From positions 1,612,001 to 1,676,000 of the forward strand of contig NZ_FXYE01000001.1 of the NCBI RefSeq assembly GCF_900184935.1: a stretch of DNA of 64,000 nucleotides, read 5' to 3'. Origin of the DNA: Actibacterium lipolyticum (GTDB taxonomy: Bacteria; Pseudomonadota; Alphaproteobacteria; Rhodobacterales; Rhodobacteraceae). Shown piece by piece: positions 56,514-64,000 of the stretch. Position numbers and translations under genes: made by a program. The notes under the pieces are model-generated. The model was not told the DNA's origin, made no database searches, and saw nothing but the letters and a program-made list of their open reading frames with translations. Numbering within the stretch: the stretch's first letter is position 1; every line of letters starts with the position of its first letter.

Positions 56514-57692
56514 ATGAATGGCGCAGATACCGCCTGGATTATCGTCGCGACAGCACTTGTGCTGTTCATGACGTTACCAGGGCTGGCACTTTTTTATGGT
56601 GGCCTAGTCAAAGCTCGTAACGTGCTCAGCGTTTTCATGCACTGCTATGCGATCGCCTGTTTAATGAGCATTCTGTGGTTCCTCTTTGGCTACACCATCG
56701 CGTTTGGCGACGGGAATGCGTATTGGGGCGGCATGGGCAAAATGCTGCTGTCCGGCGTCACCGCAGACAGCCTGTCTGGCACGTTGCCAGAGGTGTTGTT
56801 CTTTGCCTTCCAAATGACTTTCGCCATCATCACCCCTGCGCTGATCGTTGGCGCCTATGTTGAACGTATCGGCTTTGGCTTTGTTCTTCTGTTTTCGGGT
56901 CTGTGGATGCTGCTGTGCTATGCGCCAGTTGTTCACTGGATCTGGGGCGGCGGTTTTCTGGCTGATGGCGGCATCTTTGGTGAAACCGGCGTACGGGATT
57001 TCGCTGGCGGGATCGTGGTTCACGAAACAGCCGGTATCGCTGCGCTGTTGATCGCTGTGTTCCTCGGCCCACGTCGCGACAGCTCCACTCCCCCGCATTC
57101 GCCCGGCTATGTCATGATCGGTGCTGCAATGCTTTGGGTCGGTTGGTTCGGCTTCAACGGCGGGTCGCAACTTGCCGCTGATGGCGGTGCTGCCATGGCG
57201 CTGACTGTCACGCATATCTCTGCCGCGACTGCGTCGCTGACTTGGGCGCTGTGGGAAAAGATCAAATACGGCAAAGCATCGCTTGTTGGTCTGGTGACCG
57301 GTACGATTGCTGGTCTTGCATCGATCACACCTGCCAGTGGTTTTGTTGGCCCGATCGAAGCGCTGATCATTGGCGCAATCGCCGGTATCCTGTGTCAGGA
57401 AGCTGTGAACCTGATCCGCAACACGCTTAAAATCGACGACACGCTTGATGTGTTCGCGGTCCACGGCGTTGGCGGCATCTTTGGTACGATCATGATTGCA
57501 GTGTTCGGTGCTGGCACATGGGCCGCGCAGCTGGGCGGTTTGGCAGTCGTTGGCGTCTACACAGTGGTCGTTACGATTGTGCTGATCAAACTCGTCGGCT
57601 TGGTTACGCCGCTGCGTGTTGATCAAGATACAGAGGTCTCTGGCCTTGACCTGACCGTACATGGTGAGCGCGCTTACGACATCAGATCGTAA
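56514..57692 (+). CDS. amtB: Ammonium transporter AmtB
   Basis: A 392-residue trimeric ammonium channel with eleven membrane helices. The twin pore histidines are His170 (VVHETAG) and His317 (VHGVGG), and the signature DFAGGIVVHETAG is intact. No cleavable signal peptide is seen. GGGAAGGG precedes the ATG. Unlike most amtB genes it has no glnK beside it; the PII partner must be encoded elsewhere. Its closeness to the ntrBC-ntrYX block fits nitrogen control. Confidence 0.95.
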   Translation: MNGADTAWIIVATALVLFMTLPGLALFYGGLVKARNVLSVFMHCYAIACLMSILWFLFGYTIAFGDGNAYWGGMGKMLLSGVTADSLSGTLPEVLFFAFQMTFAIITPALIVGAYVERIGFGFVLLFSGLWMLLCYAPVVHWIWGGGFLADGGIFGETGVRDFAGGIVVHETAGIAALLIAVFLGPRRDSSTPPHSPGYVMIGAAMLWVGWFGFNGGSQLAADGGAAMALTVTHISAATASLTWALWEKIKYGKASLVGLVTGTIAGLASITPASGFVGPIEALIIGAIAGILCQEAVNLIRNTLKIDDTLDVFAVHGVGGIFGTIMIAVFGAGTWAAQLGGLAVVGVYTVVVTIVLIKLVGLVTPLRVDQDTEVSGLDLTVHGERAYDIRS

Positions 57693-57716
57693 CGGCCCAC
57701 CTTCGTATCCACGACC

Positions 57717-57746
57717 AAACGCGGGCCTTCGGGTCCGCGTTTTTTA
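57717..57746 (+). terminator. Rho-independent terminator after amtB
   Basis: An 11-bp stem with one G-U pair (57717-57727 with 57732-57742) is capped by a stable TTCG tetraloop and followed by further T residues. It overlaps the stop of the convergent gene. Confidence 0.88.
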
Positions 57747-59054
57747 TTGGCCCTGAACCAGTGCGCAAAGCGCCGCCAGATCGGGCCCTGTGGTATTTGA
57801 AACCGCGCCCCACAATCTGCCTTCCCTATCCGCCCCCAGCAGACTTATCGCTTTGGCCCGCAACTTGCCGCGCCGGACGTCAAGTGCGATCGGCGTATCC
57901 AAATCAAAGCGCGCGCTTACGGATGTACCGTCGCCCCTTTCAACCACGACACGCGTGGCGGTTTCCGCAAGCGTTTCGTCTGTTAGAACCACAACCTTGT
58001 CGCGCAACGCTGTAAGCTTGGGATCCACGCACAACGCATCGCTAAAGGACGACAACGCGCCGGTGTCGTAACCCGACAAAGCCATTGCCGCCGTCAGCCG
58101 ATAACTGAACTTCGCCTCTAGGCCGGTCTGCGGCGCAGAGAGGTTGCAAACGGTAAGCCATCTGGGATGCGTGGTGACCGTCACACGGGCGATATTGTCG
58201 GGGTCTGTCTGATCCAGCGCGCCAATCGCCTCTAGCATTGCGTGCGTGCCATGACAGCAGGCGTGGAATTTGTGGCTGATACCTTCGAACAACCATTCCG
58301 CCCCCAGCCCATCAAGCGCGGCTTCGACCGCTTCGCCGCAATGGGTTGGGCCGAAGCCCTGCGCACCTTCAAGCCCAACGGGGTTAGCGATGAACCCGCG
58401 TGCCGCCAACAGCGCCGCCTCGACACCGTTCGATGCTGCGATGCCGGCGTTATACGGCTTTCCCATCGTCCCGAATTGCGACTTCAACCCCGAAGCGCGC
58501 GTTGCCGTCAGACCCACAGCATGGGCCGTTTGGGCGGCGTCGCACCCAAGTAACCGACAGGCCGCAACGGTCGCGCCAAAGGCCCCTGCTGTCGCCGTCT
58601 GATGAAACCCGGCCTGATAATGCGCCCGGCCCAGCCAAGTGCCAACACGAACAGAGACTTCCACCCCAACCAGCACGGCATCAAGAAATGCATCGCCTTT
58701 TGCACCGGTTCCTTCGGCCACCGCCAGTGCCGCCGGGATCACCGCAACCGACGGGTGGCCGATATGGGCGAAATGCGTGTCGTCATAGTCAAGCGCGTGG
58801 GACGTCGCCCCGTTGATCAACGCAGCCGCGCGCGCCGGAAGCCGCGTGGCGGTGCCAAAAACGCTCGCCTCGCCGGTTCCGCCATCCTCCAGACCCAGCG
58901 CGCGGGTTAAACGGGCCACGGGCTCTTGCTGACCGGCGATGCCACAGGCGGCCCAATCCAAAAGGGAAAGACGCATCATTGCCCGCGCAGAGTCGGCAGG
59001 TGTTGCGTTAATGGCGAATGAGCTTATCGCCTCGGTAATTCCGTTTTGCCCCAC
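57744..59054 (-). CDS. MmgE/PrpD family protein
   Basis: A 436-residue member of the 2-methylcitrate dehydratase / cis-aconitate decarboxylase / iminodisuccinate epimerase superfamily. Family features are HALDYDDTHFAHIGHPS (about 88-104), GFHQTATAGAFGA and KFHACCHGTHAMLEA. Sequence does not fix the substrate, and no methylcitrate-cycle genes are nearby, so PrpD activity should not be assumed. The start is GTG at 59054, supported by a strong GAGGAGAGG; no ATG lies at the conserved N-terminus. Confidence 0.87.
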   Translation of the reverse strand: MGQNGITEAISSFAINATPADSARAMMRLSLLDWAACGIAGQQEPVARLTRALGLEDGGTGEASVFGTATRLPARAAALINGATSHALDYDDTHFAHIGHPSVAVIPAALAVAEGTGAKGDAFLDAVLVGVEVSVRVGTWLGRAHYQAGFHQTATAGAFGATVAACRLLGCDAAQTAHAVGLTATRASGLKSQFGTMGKPYNAGIAASNGVEAALLAARGFIANPVGLEGAQGFGPTHCGEAVEAALDGLGAEWLFEGISHKFHACCHGTHAMLEAIGALDQTDPDNIARVTVTTHPRWLTVCNLSAPQTGLEAKFSYRLTAAMALSGYDTGALSSFSDALCVDPKLTALRDKVVVLTDETLAETATRVVVERGDGTSVSARFDLDTPIALDVRRGKLRAKAISLLGADREGRLWGAVSNTTGPDLAALCALVQGQ

Positions 59055-59150
59055 CAGCGCCTCTCCTCTTTATGCTTTGTGAAAATAACCCCGCCGGAGG
59101 TACAAAAGTCATCCCCCATCGAAAACTATTTCACAGAGCAAAGAAGGCGC

Positions 59151-59609
59151 CTATGCGGATGGCTGACCGTAAAGATCTTCAGCCCGCTTTTCGAACGCAC
59201 GCACGACGCGCTGCATCGCCTCGTTAAAGACGACGCCGATCACGCCCTGAAGCACGCGGTTCTTGAACTCAAAATCAACAAAGAAATCGACTTCGCACTT
59301 GCCCTCGGGCAAGTCACGAAACTCCCACGTGGATTTCATGTATTTGAACGGCCCGTCCAGGTATTCGGTGTCGATCTTCATAATCTCGGGAAACAGGGTC
59401 ACGCTGCTGCCGAACCGTTCGCGGAACACTTTGAACGAGATGACCAAATCCGCTTCGACCACTTCGCCGCCTTCAATTGGCGTGCGCGAACGTATCCGTG
59501 CAGCCGCCGTCCAGGGCAGGAATTTCGGATAGGACGCGATATCGGCCACAAGGTGATACATCTGTGCGGCAGAATACGGCAGGGTTCTGGTCTCGGAATG
59601 GGTCGGCAT
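59151..59609 (-). CDS. COQ10/RatA-type START-domain protein
   Basis: A 152-residue polyketide cyclase/START-like protein. The N-terminal [27 protein letters not shown] pattern and the central [13 protein letters not shown] strand match the COQ10 family that binds ubiquinone and assists its delivery to respiratory complexes. The related E. coli RatA has been described as a toxin, but in alphaproteobacteria the quinone role is more likely. lipA, often a neighbour of this gene in alphaproteobacteria, is 2.3 kb away. Confidence 0.9.
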   Translation of the reverse strand: MPTHSETRTLPYSAAQMYHLVADIASYPKFLPWTAAARIRSRTPIEGGEVVEADLVISFKVFRERFGSSVTLFPEIMKIDTEYLDGPFKYMKSTWEFRDLPEGKCEVDFFVDFEFKNRVLQGVIGVVFNEAMQRVVRAFEKRAEDLYGQPSA

Positions 59610-59677
59610 TGGCGATCTTAGCTGTTATCAGTGGGACGTCATTTCGACCATGTAGGCGCGGAATTCAAGGGACTGCC

Positions 59678-60217
59678 ATGACTCAAAGACCATATGTCAT
59701 AGATGAAATGATCTCGGCCAAGACAATTGCGGCGCGGGTCGAGGCGCTGGCCGGCGAAATCACTGCGCATTTCAGGGGCACCGACAAACTGATCGTCGTG
59801 GGGCTGTTGCGCGGATCATTTGTGTTCATCGCCGATCTGGTGCGTGAACTGGATCTGCCGGTCGAGGTGGATTTTCTAGAAGCCTCTTCCTATGGCAACG
59901 AAATGGAAACTTCGCGCGAGGTTCGGATTTTCAAAGACCTGCGCAGCGAGATTTCAGGCCGGGATGTGCTTGTCGTCGAAGATATCGTCGATACGGGTTT
60001 CACGCTGTCCCATGTGATGCACATCCTAAAGGGGCGCGGCCCCGCGCGGATCGAAACGATTGCCTTGTTGGACAAACCGGCACGGCGCGAAGTGTCGGTA
60101 AAAGCCACCTGGACCGGGTTTGAAATTCCGGACGAATTCGTCGTTGGCTATGGCATTGACTATGCTCAGCGAAACCGAAACCTACCGTTTATTGGCAAAG
60201 TAAGGTTTACGGCATGA
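59678..60217 (+). CDS. hpt: Hypoxanthine phosphoribosyltransferase
   Basis: A 179-residue purine salvage enzyme joining hypoxanthine or guanine to PRPP. The PRPP-binding motif [14 protein letters not shown], the [17 protein letters not shown] loop and the C-terminal [19 protein letters not shown] are all diagnostic. AAGGGA precedes the ATG at 59678; a long upstream extension antisense to the START gene is rejected. A small membrane protein gene overlaps its stop by 4 bp. Confidence 0.95.
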   Translation: MTQRPYVIDEMISAKTIAARVEALAGEITAHFRGTDKLIVVGLLRGSFVFIADLVRELDLPVEVDFLEASSYGNEMETSREVRIFKDLRSEISGRDVLVVEDIVDTGFTLSHVMHILKGRGPARIETIALLDKPARREVSVKATWTGFEIPDEFVVGYGIDYAQRNRNLPFIGKVRFTA

Positions 60218-60396
60218 ATTACCGCTGGCTTCTGCGTATGGCCAAATGGGGCCGCAACCCACCCGGCGAGAAGCAGGTAAAACTGGTGCTTGGGGCGATC
60301 CTTATCTGCTTGGTTTTATTCGCGATCGAACGCCTGTTTGGCTGGCCCGAATGGCTGACCCCGCAAAACACCCCGCGCGGTCGTTTCAACAATTAG
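60214..60396 (+). CDS. Small single-span membrane protein
   Basis: A 60-residue protein with a basic N-terminus, one hydrophobic segment (about 23-43) and a short Pro/Asn-rich tail. Its ATG overlaps the hpt stop (ATGA), which argues that it is a real, co-translated gene. The [16 protein letters not shown] stretch looks typical of small conserved proteins in Rhodobacterales, but no function is known. Confidence 0.7.
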   Translation: MNYRWLLRMAKWGRNPPGEKQVKLVLGAILICLVLFAIERLFGWPEWLTPQNTPRGRFNN

Positions 60397-60508
60397 TACA
60401 CGCAGATGTGTGCTGAAGAGCCCCATATTACGGTTTTGAAGGATAGTTTTTCGCACCTTCCCCGCTAAACTTGGCCCACATTTGGTTCATTTTTAGAGGG
60501 AGACTCCC

Positions 60509-60985
60509 ATGCGCATGCCAAACCGTATTTTAGCCGCTGCATTAGGTTTATCGCTGATTGCAGGTTCCGCGATTGGTGCCAGCCACGAAAATAAAGCCAA
60601 CGAAGCCGCCATCAAAGCACGCAAAGCCCACATGCAGCTTTACGCCTTTAATCTTGGCGTGCTGGGCGCGATGGCCAAGGGTGAAATGGAATATAATGCC
60701 GAAGCTGCACAAGGCGCCGCTGGCAATATCTCTGCCCTGACCAAGATGAACCAAGGCGCGTTTTGGCCGCAAGACTCTGACAGCTTGTCTGCTGAAAACA
60801 CCCGCGCCCTGCCCGATATTTGGGAAAACTTTCCTGACGTCATGGAAAAGAGCAACGCATTGGTACAAGCCGCAACCGCAATGGATGCAGCCGCCGGCAC
60901 CGACCTTGCCAGCCTTCAGGGGGCGATTGGGCCACTTGGCCAAGCCTGTGGCGCATGCCATAAAAAATACCGCCAACCTGAATAA
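60509..60985 (+). CDS. Cytochrome c' (class II c-type cytochrome)
   Basis: A 158-residue periplasmic protein with a Sec signal peptide (residues 1-23, ending AIGAS), a four-helix bundle body and a single C-terminal heme site CGACH (147-151). The order with the heme motif near the C-terminus is diagnostic of cytochrome c' and c-556. Cytochromes c' bind NO and protect against nitrosative stress; c-556 types carry electrons. The axial Met that would distinguish them is not clear (a Met lies at about residue 41). GAGGGAGA precedes the ATG. A diheme cytochrome gene follows 56 bp later. Confidence 0.88.
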   Translation: MRMPNRILAAALGLSLIAGSAIGASHENKANEAAIKARKAHMQLYAFNLGVLGAMAKGEMEYNAEAAQGAAGNISALTKMNQGAFWPQDSDSLSAENTRALPDIWENFPDVMEKSNALVQAATAMDAAAGTDLASLQGAIGPLGQACGACHKKYRQPE

Positions 60986-61041
60986 CATTTCAAAGGGTGG
61001 CACGGTTTTGCCGCGCCACCCACTGACTAGAAAGACATTAC

Positions 61042-61932
61042 ATGCGTCGTGTTTTGCCGTCCCTCGCTTCGGCGGGCATTGTGGGCTTGGGGGTGTTTTG
61101 GTGGGTAACAGCGCCAGATCGCCTGCCTGACGATGCCGTCGCCGGATTGTCCGCGGATGTTGCCCATGGCGAGCAGGTCTTTTGGGCGTCGGGCTGTTCG
61201 TCCTGCCACGCGGCGCCCGATGCCACCGGCGATGAAAAGCTGCTGCTGGCTGGGGGGCAAAAATTCCCAAGCGATTTTGGAACATTTATCGCGCCCAACA
61301 TCTCGCCCGATCCAGAAAATGGCATTGGCGGGTGGTCAACGCTTGATCTGGCGAATGCCATGACCCGCGGTGTGTCGCCTGAGGGTGCGCATTACTATCC
61401 GGCGTTTCCATACACGTCCTACGCCAATGCAGACCTGCAGGATATTGTCGATCTAAAGGCCTTCCTTGATACGCTGCCTGCCGTCCCGACCCCAAGCCAA
61501 GCGCACGAGGTGGGGTTCCCGTTTAACATTCGCCGCTCTCTCGGGGGGTGGAAATTCCTTTTTGCCGACAAAGGCTGGGTGATCACTGACGGGCTGACCC
61601 CAGAAACCGAACGCGGTCGTTATTTGGTCGAAGCGCTGGGCCATTGTGGAGAGTGCCACACGCCCCGTAACGGACTTGGCGGCATGGAACGCGCCGCGTG
61701 GCTTTCAGGCGCGCCAAATCCTGATGGCAAAGGCACCATTCCCAACATCACCCCCGGTGAGCTGGACTGGTCAGCGGCAGACATCGCCTATTACTTCGAA
61801 ACTGGGTTCACGCCCGATTTCGACAGTGTGGGCGGCCATATGGCGTCAGTTGTCGATAACCTAAGCAAGCTGAGTGCCGAGGATCGCGCCGCAATTGCCG
61901 CCTATCTGAAAATTGTGCCTGCGGTGAAGTAA
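61042..61932 (+). CDS. Diheme cytochrome c
   Basis: A 296-residue periplasmic diheme cytochrome with an uncleaved-looking N-terminal anchor (about 8-23) and two heme sites, CSSCH (52-56) and CGECH (202-206). Each domain has downstream methionines as possible sixth ligands. It resembles the cytochrome subunits of alcohol, aldehyde or gluconate dehydrogenases, but no such catalytic gene is adjacent. It is probably transcribed with the cytochrome c' gene. It depends on the heme-attachment route that includes CcdA. Confidence 0.9.
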   Translation: MRRVLPSLASAGIVGLGVFWWVTAPDRLPDDAVAGLSADVAHGEQVFWASGCSSCHAAPDATGDEKLLLAGGQKFPSDFGTFIAPNISPDPENGIGGWSTLDLANAMTRGVSPEGAHYYPAFPYTSYANADLQDIVDLKAFLDTLPAVPTPSQAHEVGFPFNIRRSLGGWKFLFADKGWVITDGLTPETERGRYLVEALGHCGECHTPRNGLGGMERAAWLSGAPNPDGKGTIPNITPGELDWSAADIAYYFETGFTPDFDSVGGHMASVVDNLSKLSAEDRAAIAAYLKIVPAVK

Positions 61933-61960
61933 GGCGGGTTAAACCCGCCCCAACTTTTTC
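61933..61960. terminator. Compact hairpin between the diheme cytochrome gene and lipA
   Basis: The palindrome GGCGGGTT/AACCCGCC (61933-61949) fills the whole 6-bp gap and runs over the lipA stop codon. On the plus strand CAACTTTTT follows. It probably terminates both convergent genes. Confidence 0.55.
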
Positions 61961-62892
61961 AAACGCGCGTCGCGCAGACGCGCGAAGTCATCCCCCGCGT
62001 GGTAGGAAGACCGCGTAAGCGGCGTGGCCGAAACCATCAGGAAACCTTTGCCATAGGCCGCAGTTTCATATGACTGAAACTCCTCGGGCGTCACGAAGCG
62101 GTCAACCCGGTGATGCTTGGGCGTGGGCTGCAGATACTGACCGATGGTAAGGAAATCGATGTCTGCCGCGCGCATGTCTTCCATCACCTGCAGAACACTT
62201 TGACGATCTTCGCCAAGGCCAACCATGATCCCCGACTTGGTGAACATGGATGGATCAATTTCTTTCACCCGCTGAAGCAACCGCAGCGAATGGAAATAGC
62301 GCGCGCCGGGGCGCACCTCTGGGTACAGGCCGGGGACGGTTTCAAGGTTGTGGTTGAACACGTCCGGCTTGGCAGCCACCACAACCTCCAGCGCCTCGGG
62401 GGCGCAACGAATGAAGTCGGGTGTCAGAATTTCAATGGTGGTGCCGGGGGATTGGCGGCGAATGGCGCGGATGGTTTGGGCAAAATGCTCTGCCCCGCCA
62501 TCTTCGACATCGTCACGATCAACCGAGGTGACAACAACATGGTTCAGCCCCAGCTTTTTCACCGCATCGGCCACACGGCCGGGTTCAAACACATCCAGCG
62601 CCTCTGGCGGTTTACCGGTGGCGATGTTGCAGAACGTACAGGCGCGGGTGCACACCTCGCCCATGATCATCATGGTGGCGTGGCCTTGGCTCCAACATTC
62701 ACCGACGTTCGGGCAACCCGCCTCTTCACAGACGGTGACAAGCTTATGCTCGCGCATAATGTCGCGCGTGTCGCGATACCCCTTAGAGGTCGGGGCCTTA
62801 ACCCTGATCCAATCCGGCTTTCGCGGTTGTTCATTGTCTGGGCGCTTTGCCTTTTCAGGGTGGCGTTGAGCCGGGATTTTGAGGTCGCGCAT
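61939..62892 (-). CDS. lipA: Lipoyl synthase
   Basis: A 317-residue radical SAM enzyme inserting two sulfurs into octanoyl groups on lipoyl domains. The auxiliary-cluster motif is [12 protein letters not shown] (Cys55, 60, 66) and the radical SAM motif CTRACTFC (Cys81, 85, 88); the C-terminal [10 protein letters not shown] carries the conserved serine ligand. AAGGGG lies upstream of the ATG. The gene is monocistronic here. Confidence 0.97.
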   Translation of the reverse strand: MRDLKIPAQRHPEKAKRPDNEQPRKPDWIRVKAPTSKGYRDTRDIMREHKLVTVCEEAGCPNVGECWSQGHATMMIMGEVCTRACTFCNIATGKPPEALDVFEPGRVADAVKKLGLNHVVVTSVDRDDVEDGGAEHFAQTIRAIRRQSPGTTIEILTPDFIRCAPEALEVVVAAKPDVFNHNLETVPGLYPEVRPGARYFHSLRLLQRVKEIDPSMFTKSGIMVGLGEDRQSVLQVMEDMRAADIDFLTIGQYLQPTPKHHRVDRFVTPEEFQSYETAAYGKGFLMVSATPLTRSSYHAGDDFARLRDARLKKLGRV

Positions 62893-63346
62893 TTATTATT
62901 CCCCTTATTACAGCGGAACATATGAGGTTTTATCGTCTAAACCAATGGCCTTTTCCATTTGCAACGCGGGTATGCGGTGCACGTCTGGCCGGGAGGGGAT
63001 CCCGGCGCAGTCTGTATGTCGAATTGCGCTTTGGTTCAGAGGTTTTTCATACCGAAAAAACCTCGAGCAGAGAAGACACAGACGTGTGTCTTCTTGGTTG
63101 CTGCCCCGCAGCAACGAGCGTGGTTTGCCGGTGAGGCCACGCGAAGCCCACCACTCCGGAAACTGTTGAGGGCTGCCGAATTGGTGGCCCTCAACAACCT
63201 TGGGCACTGAATTATCAATGATTTCAAAACCTTTGATCCAAACGCAAGAAATCGCGTTGAACCCCCTTCGCAAATCGAAATAAACCGTCGCCAACCGCAC
63301 GCTGCAATGCAGCATGCGATTCATCACACGACACAAGGATATACCG
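62893..63346. other. Gene-free region with a run of perfect hairpins
   Basis: No credible protein gene in 454 bp. Six perfect inverted repeats follow one another: 62988-62994/63000-63006 (7 bp), 63039-63047/63056-63064 (9 bp), 63071-63080/63085-63094 (10 bp), 63097-63104/63108-63115 (8 bp), 63118-63123/63137-63142 (6 bp), 63164-63173/63187-63196 (10 bp). The left end should hold the lipA promoter and the right end the peroxiredoxin promoter. The hairpin run may be a structured RNA gene or a palindromic element. It does not match tmRNA, 4.5S, RNase P or 6S features that I can recall. Confidence 0.55.
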
Positions 63347-63895
63347 ATGAAAGCTGGCTGCGCCCTGCCCCAAGTGACATTCCACACTCGCGTTCGCGAC
63401 GACAGCATCGAAGGGTCCAACCCTTTCCGCTGGGAAGATAAAACAACGCAGGACTATTTCGCAGGCAAACGTGTTGTGCTGTTCGCATTGCCCGGCGCCT
63501 TTACGCCGACATGTTCCACATTCCAGCTGCCCGGCTTTGATGACGGCTTCGGCGACTTTGCGGCTGTGGGAATCGATGACATCTATTGCCTGTCGGTCAA
63601 CGACAGCTTTGTGATGAACAAATGGGCCGAGATGCAGGGCATCAAAAACGTCAAAACCATCCCCGACGGCGCAGGTGAATTTACCCGTCGCATGGGCATG
63701 TTGGTCCGCAAAGACAACCTTGGTTTTGGACTGCGGTCTTGGCGTTATGCGGCTGTCGTGAACGACGGTCTCATCGAAGCTTGGTTCGAAGAGCCCGGTC
63801 TGGCAGACAACCACGGTGATGACCCATATGGCGTGTCGTCGCCCGAAAACGTCCTGTCTTGGCTGCAAGAAGCGACGCGCGAACAGGCCGCTTAA
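63347..63895 (+). CDS. Peroxiredoxin (Prx5 type)
   Basis: A 182-residue thiol peroxidase of the AhpC/TSA superfamily, Prx5 group. The peroxidatic site is PGAFTPTCS with Cys56, followed by the typical FVMNKWAEMQG and LGFGLRSWRYAAVVNDG segments. It reduces hydrogen peroxide and alkyl hydroperoxides in the cytoplasm, probably with glutaredoxin or glutathione. ATG at 63347 with AAGGA 8 nt upstream is chosen over an ATG 11 codons earlier. An 11-bp hairpin follows the gene. Confidence 0.94.
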   Translation: MKAGCALPQVTFHTRVRDDSIEGSNPFRWEDKTTQDYFAGKRVVLFALPGAFTPTCSTFQLPGFDDGFGDFAAVGIDDIYCLSVNDSFVMNKWAEMQGIKNVKTIPDGAGEFTRRMGMLVRKDNLGFGLRSWRYAAVVNDGLIEAWFEEPGLADNHGDDPYGVSSPENVLSWLQEATREQAA

Positions 63896-63906
63896 ACCGA
63901 ATACCC

Positions 63907-63936
63907 GTGTTGCCGGGTGATCGCGCCCGGCAACAC
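63907..63936 (+). terminator. Hairpin after the peroxiredoxin gene
   Basis: A perfect 11-bp stem (63907-63917 with 63926-63936, 8-nt loop) starts 12 bp after the stop codon. It has no T-run, so it is either a U-less terminator or a 3'-end stabiliser. Confidence 0.5.
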
Positions 63937-64000
63937 AATGACCGAAAGGCCGCAGGCCTGAACACGCTTCTATGCTTGTTCGCCAACTCTCTTTCGTTAT

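Noticed and set aside
57744-59054. 2-methylcitrate dehydratase PrpD
   Set aside because: The superfamily has several activities and no prpB, prpC or other methylcitrate-cycle gene is nearby.
63164-63196. Integron attC site
   Set aside because: The 10-bp stem begins with GTTGAGG and ends with CCTCAAC, which misses the GTTRRRY and RYYYAAC core rules, and no integrase or cassette array is present.
62980-63200. tmRNA, 4.5S RNA, RNase P RNA or 6S RNA
   Set aside because: No tRNA-like ends, no GGAAGGAAGCAGCC loop, no RNase P core motifs, and the hairpins form a series rather than one long rod with a central bubble.
62908-63420. 170-codon minus-strand open frame across the hairpin run
   Set aside because: It crosses the palindromes and the start of the peroxiredoxin gene, has no ribosome binding site and a non-protein-like composition.

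Overview
This window is chromosomal DNA of an alphaproteobacterium, almost certainly a member of the Rhodobacterales (Roseobacter group). The strongest pointer is the contiguous minus-strand block dusB(nifR3)-ntrB-ntrC-ntrY-ntrX-trkA-trkH-hfq-hflX, the arrangement known from Rhodobacter. Supporting signs are an ispD-ispF fusion, a zeta-type F1-ATPase inhibitor (DUF1476), an RNase E with a large acidic insertion in its S1 domain, and a HemB with aspartates in place of the zinc cysteines. No rRNA, tRNA, CRISPR array, transposase or phage gene was found. Genes are densely packed, with many 1-8 bp overlaps.

Layout. 1-2.2 kb: rpsB-tsf (translation) with two tandem terminators. 2.2-5.8 kb: a cupin, the pseudouridine catabolic pair psuK-psuG, a DUF502 membrane protein and a LysE/ArgO exporter. 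5.8-8 kb: a patatin-like lipase and 3-hydroxybutyrate dehydrogenase (probably PHB/lipid turnover), followed by an unannotated small-RNA candidate with its own promoter and terminator. 8-11 kb: an orphan YejA-like peptide-binding protein, an entericidin-like lipoprotein and an ACR3 transporter. 11-15.1 kb: an XRE-cupin regulator divergent from an acyl-CoA ligase / FrnE-type DsbA pair, then an MFS drug exporter. 15.1-21 kb: mfd, a membrane protein, hemB and a Tat-type SYLF lipoprotein. 21-28.8 kb: an AT-richer orphan gene, a beta-hydroxyacid dehydrogenase, a penicillin-acylase-family Ntn hydrolase, a cytochrome P450 translationally coupled to a membrane hydrolase, and ccdA. 29-37 kb: rne with a long leader, dctBD, and purC-purS-purQ. 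37-42 kb: atpZ-like zeta subunit, then a homocysteine methyltransferase domain protein, a radical SAM protein, a stand-alone corrinoid protein, a TetR regulator and a DUF1638 protein. 42-54 kb: hflX/hfq/trk/ntr/dusB. 54-64 kb: ispDF, pgpA, cinA, amtB, an MmgE/PrpD protein, a COQ10-type START protein, hpt, two c-type cytochromes, lipA and a peroxiredoxin.

How the parts fit. The 37-42 kb block looks like a methionine synthase broken into separate proteins: a zinc/homocysteine domain, a B12 domain, and a DUF1638 protein likely needed to keep cobalamin active. The methyl-folate and reactivation modules are not in the window. The nitrogen block carries two sensor-regulator pairs plus tRNA dihydrouridine synthase, potassium uptake and Hfq; amtB sits 2 kb beyond. 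All three NtrC-type regulators here (DctD, NtrC, NtrX) lack the GAFTGA loop used to contact sigma-54, so all three probably act without it.

The least explained DNA is non-coding: the small-RNA candidate at 7.8 kb, a run of six perfect hairpins at 63.0-63.2 kb, structured DNA at the left edge, and structured leaders before rne and the homocysteine methyltransferase gene.
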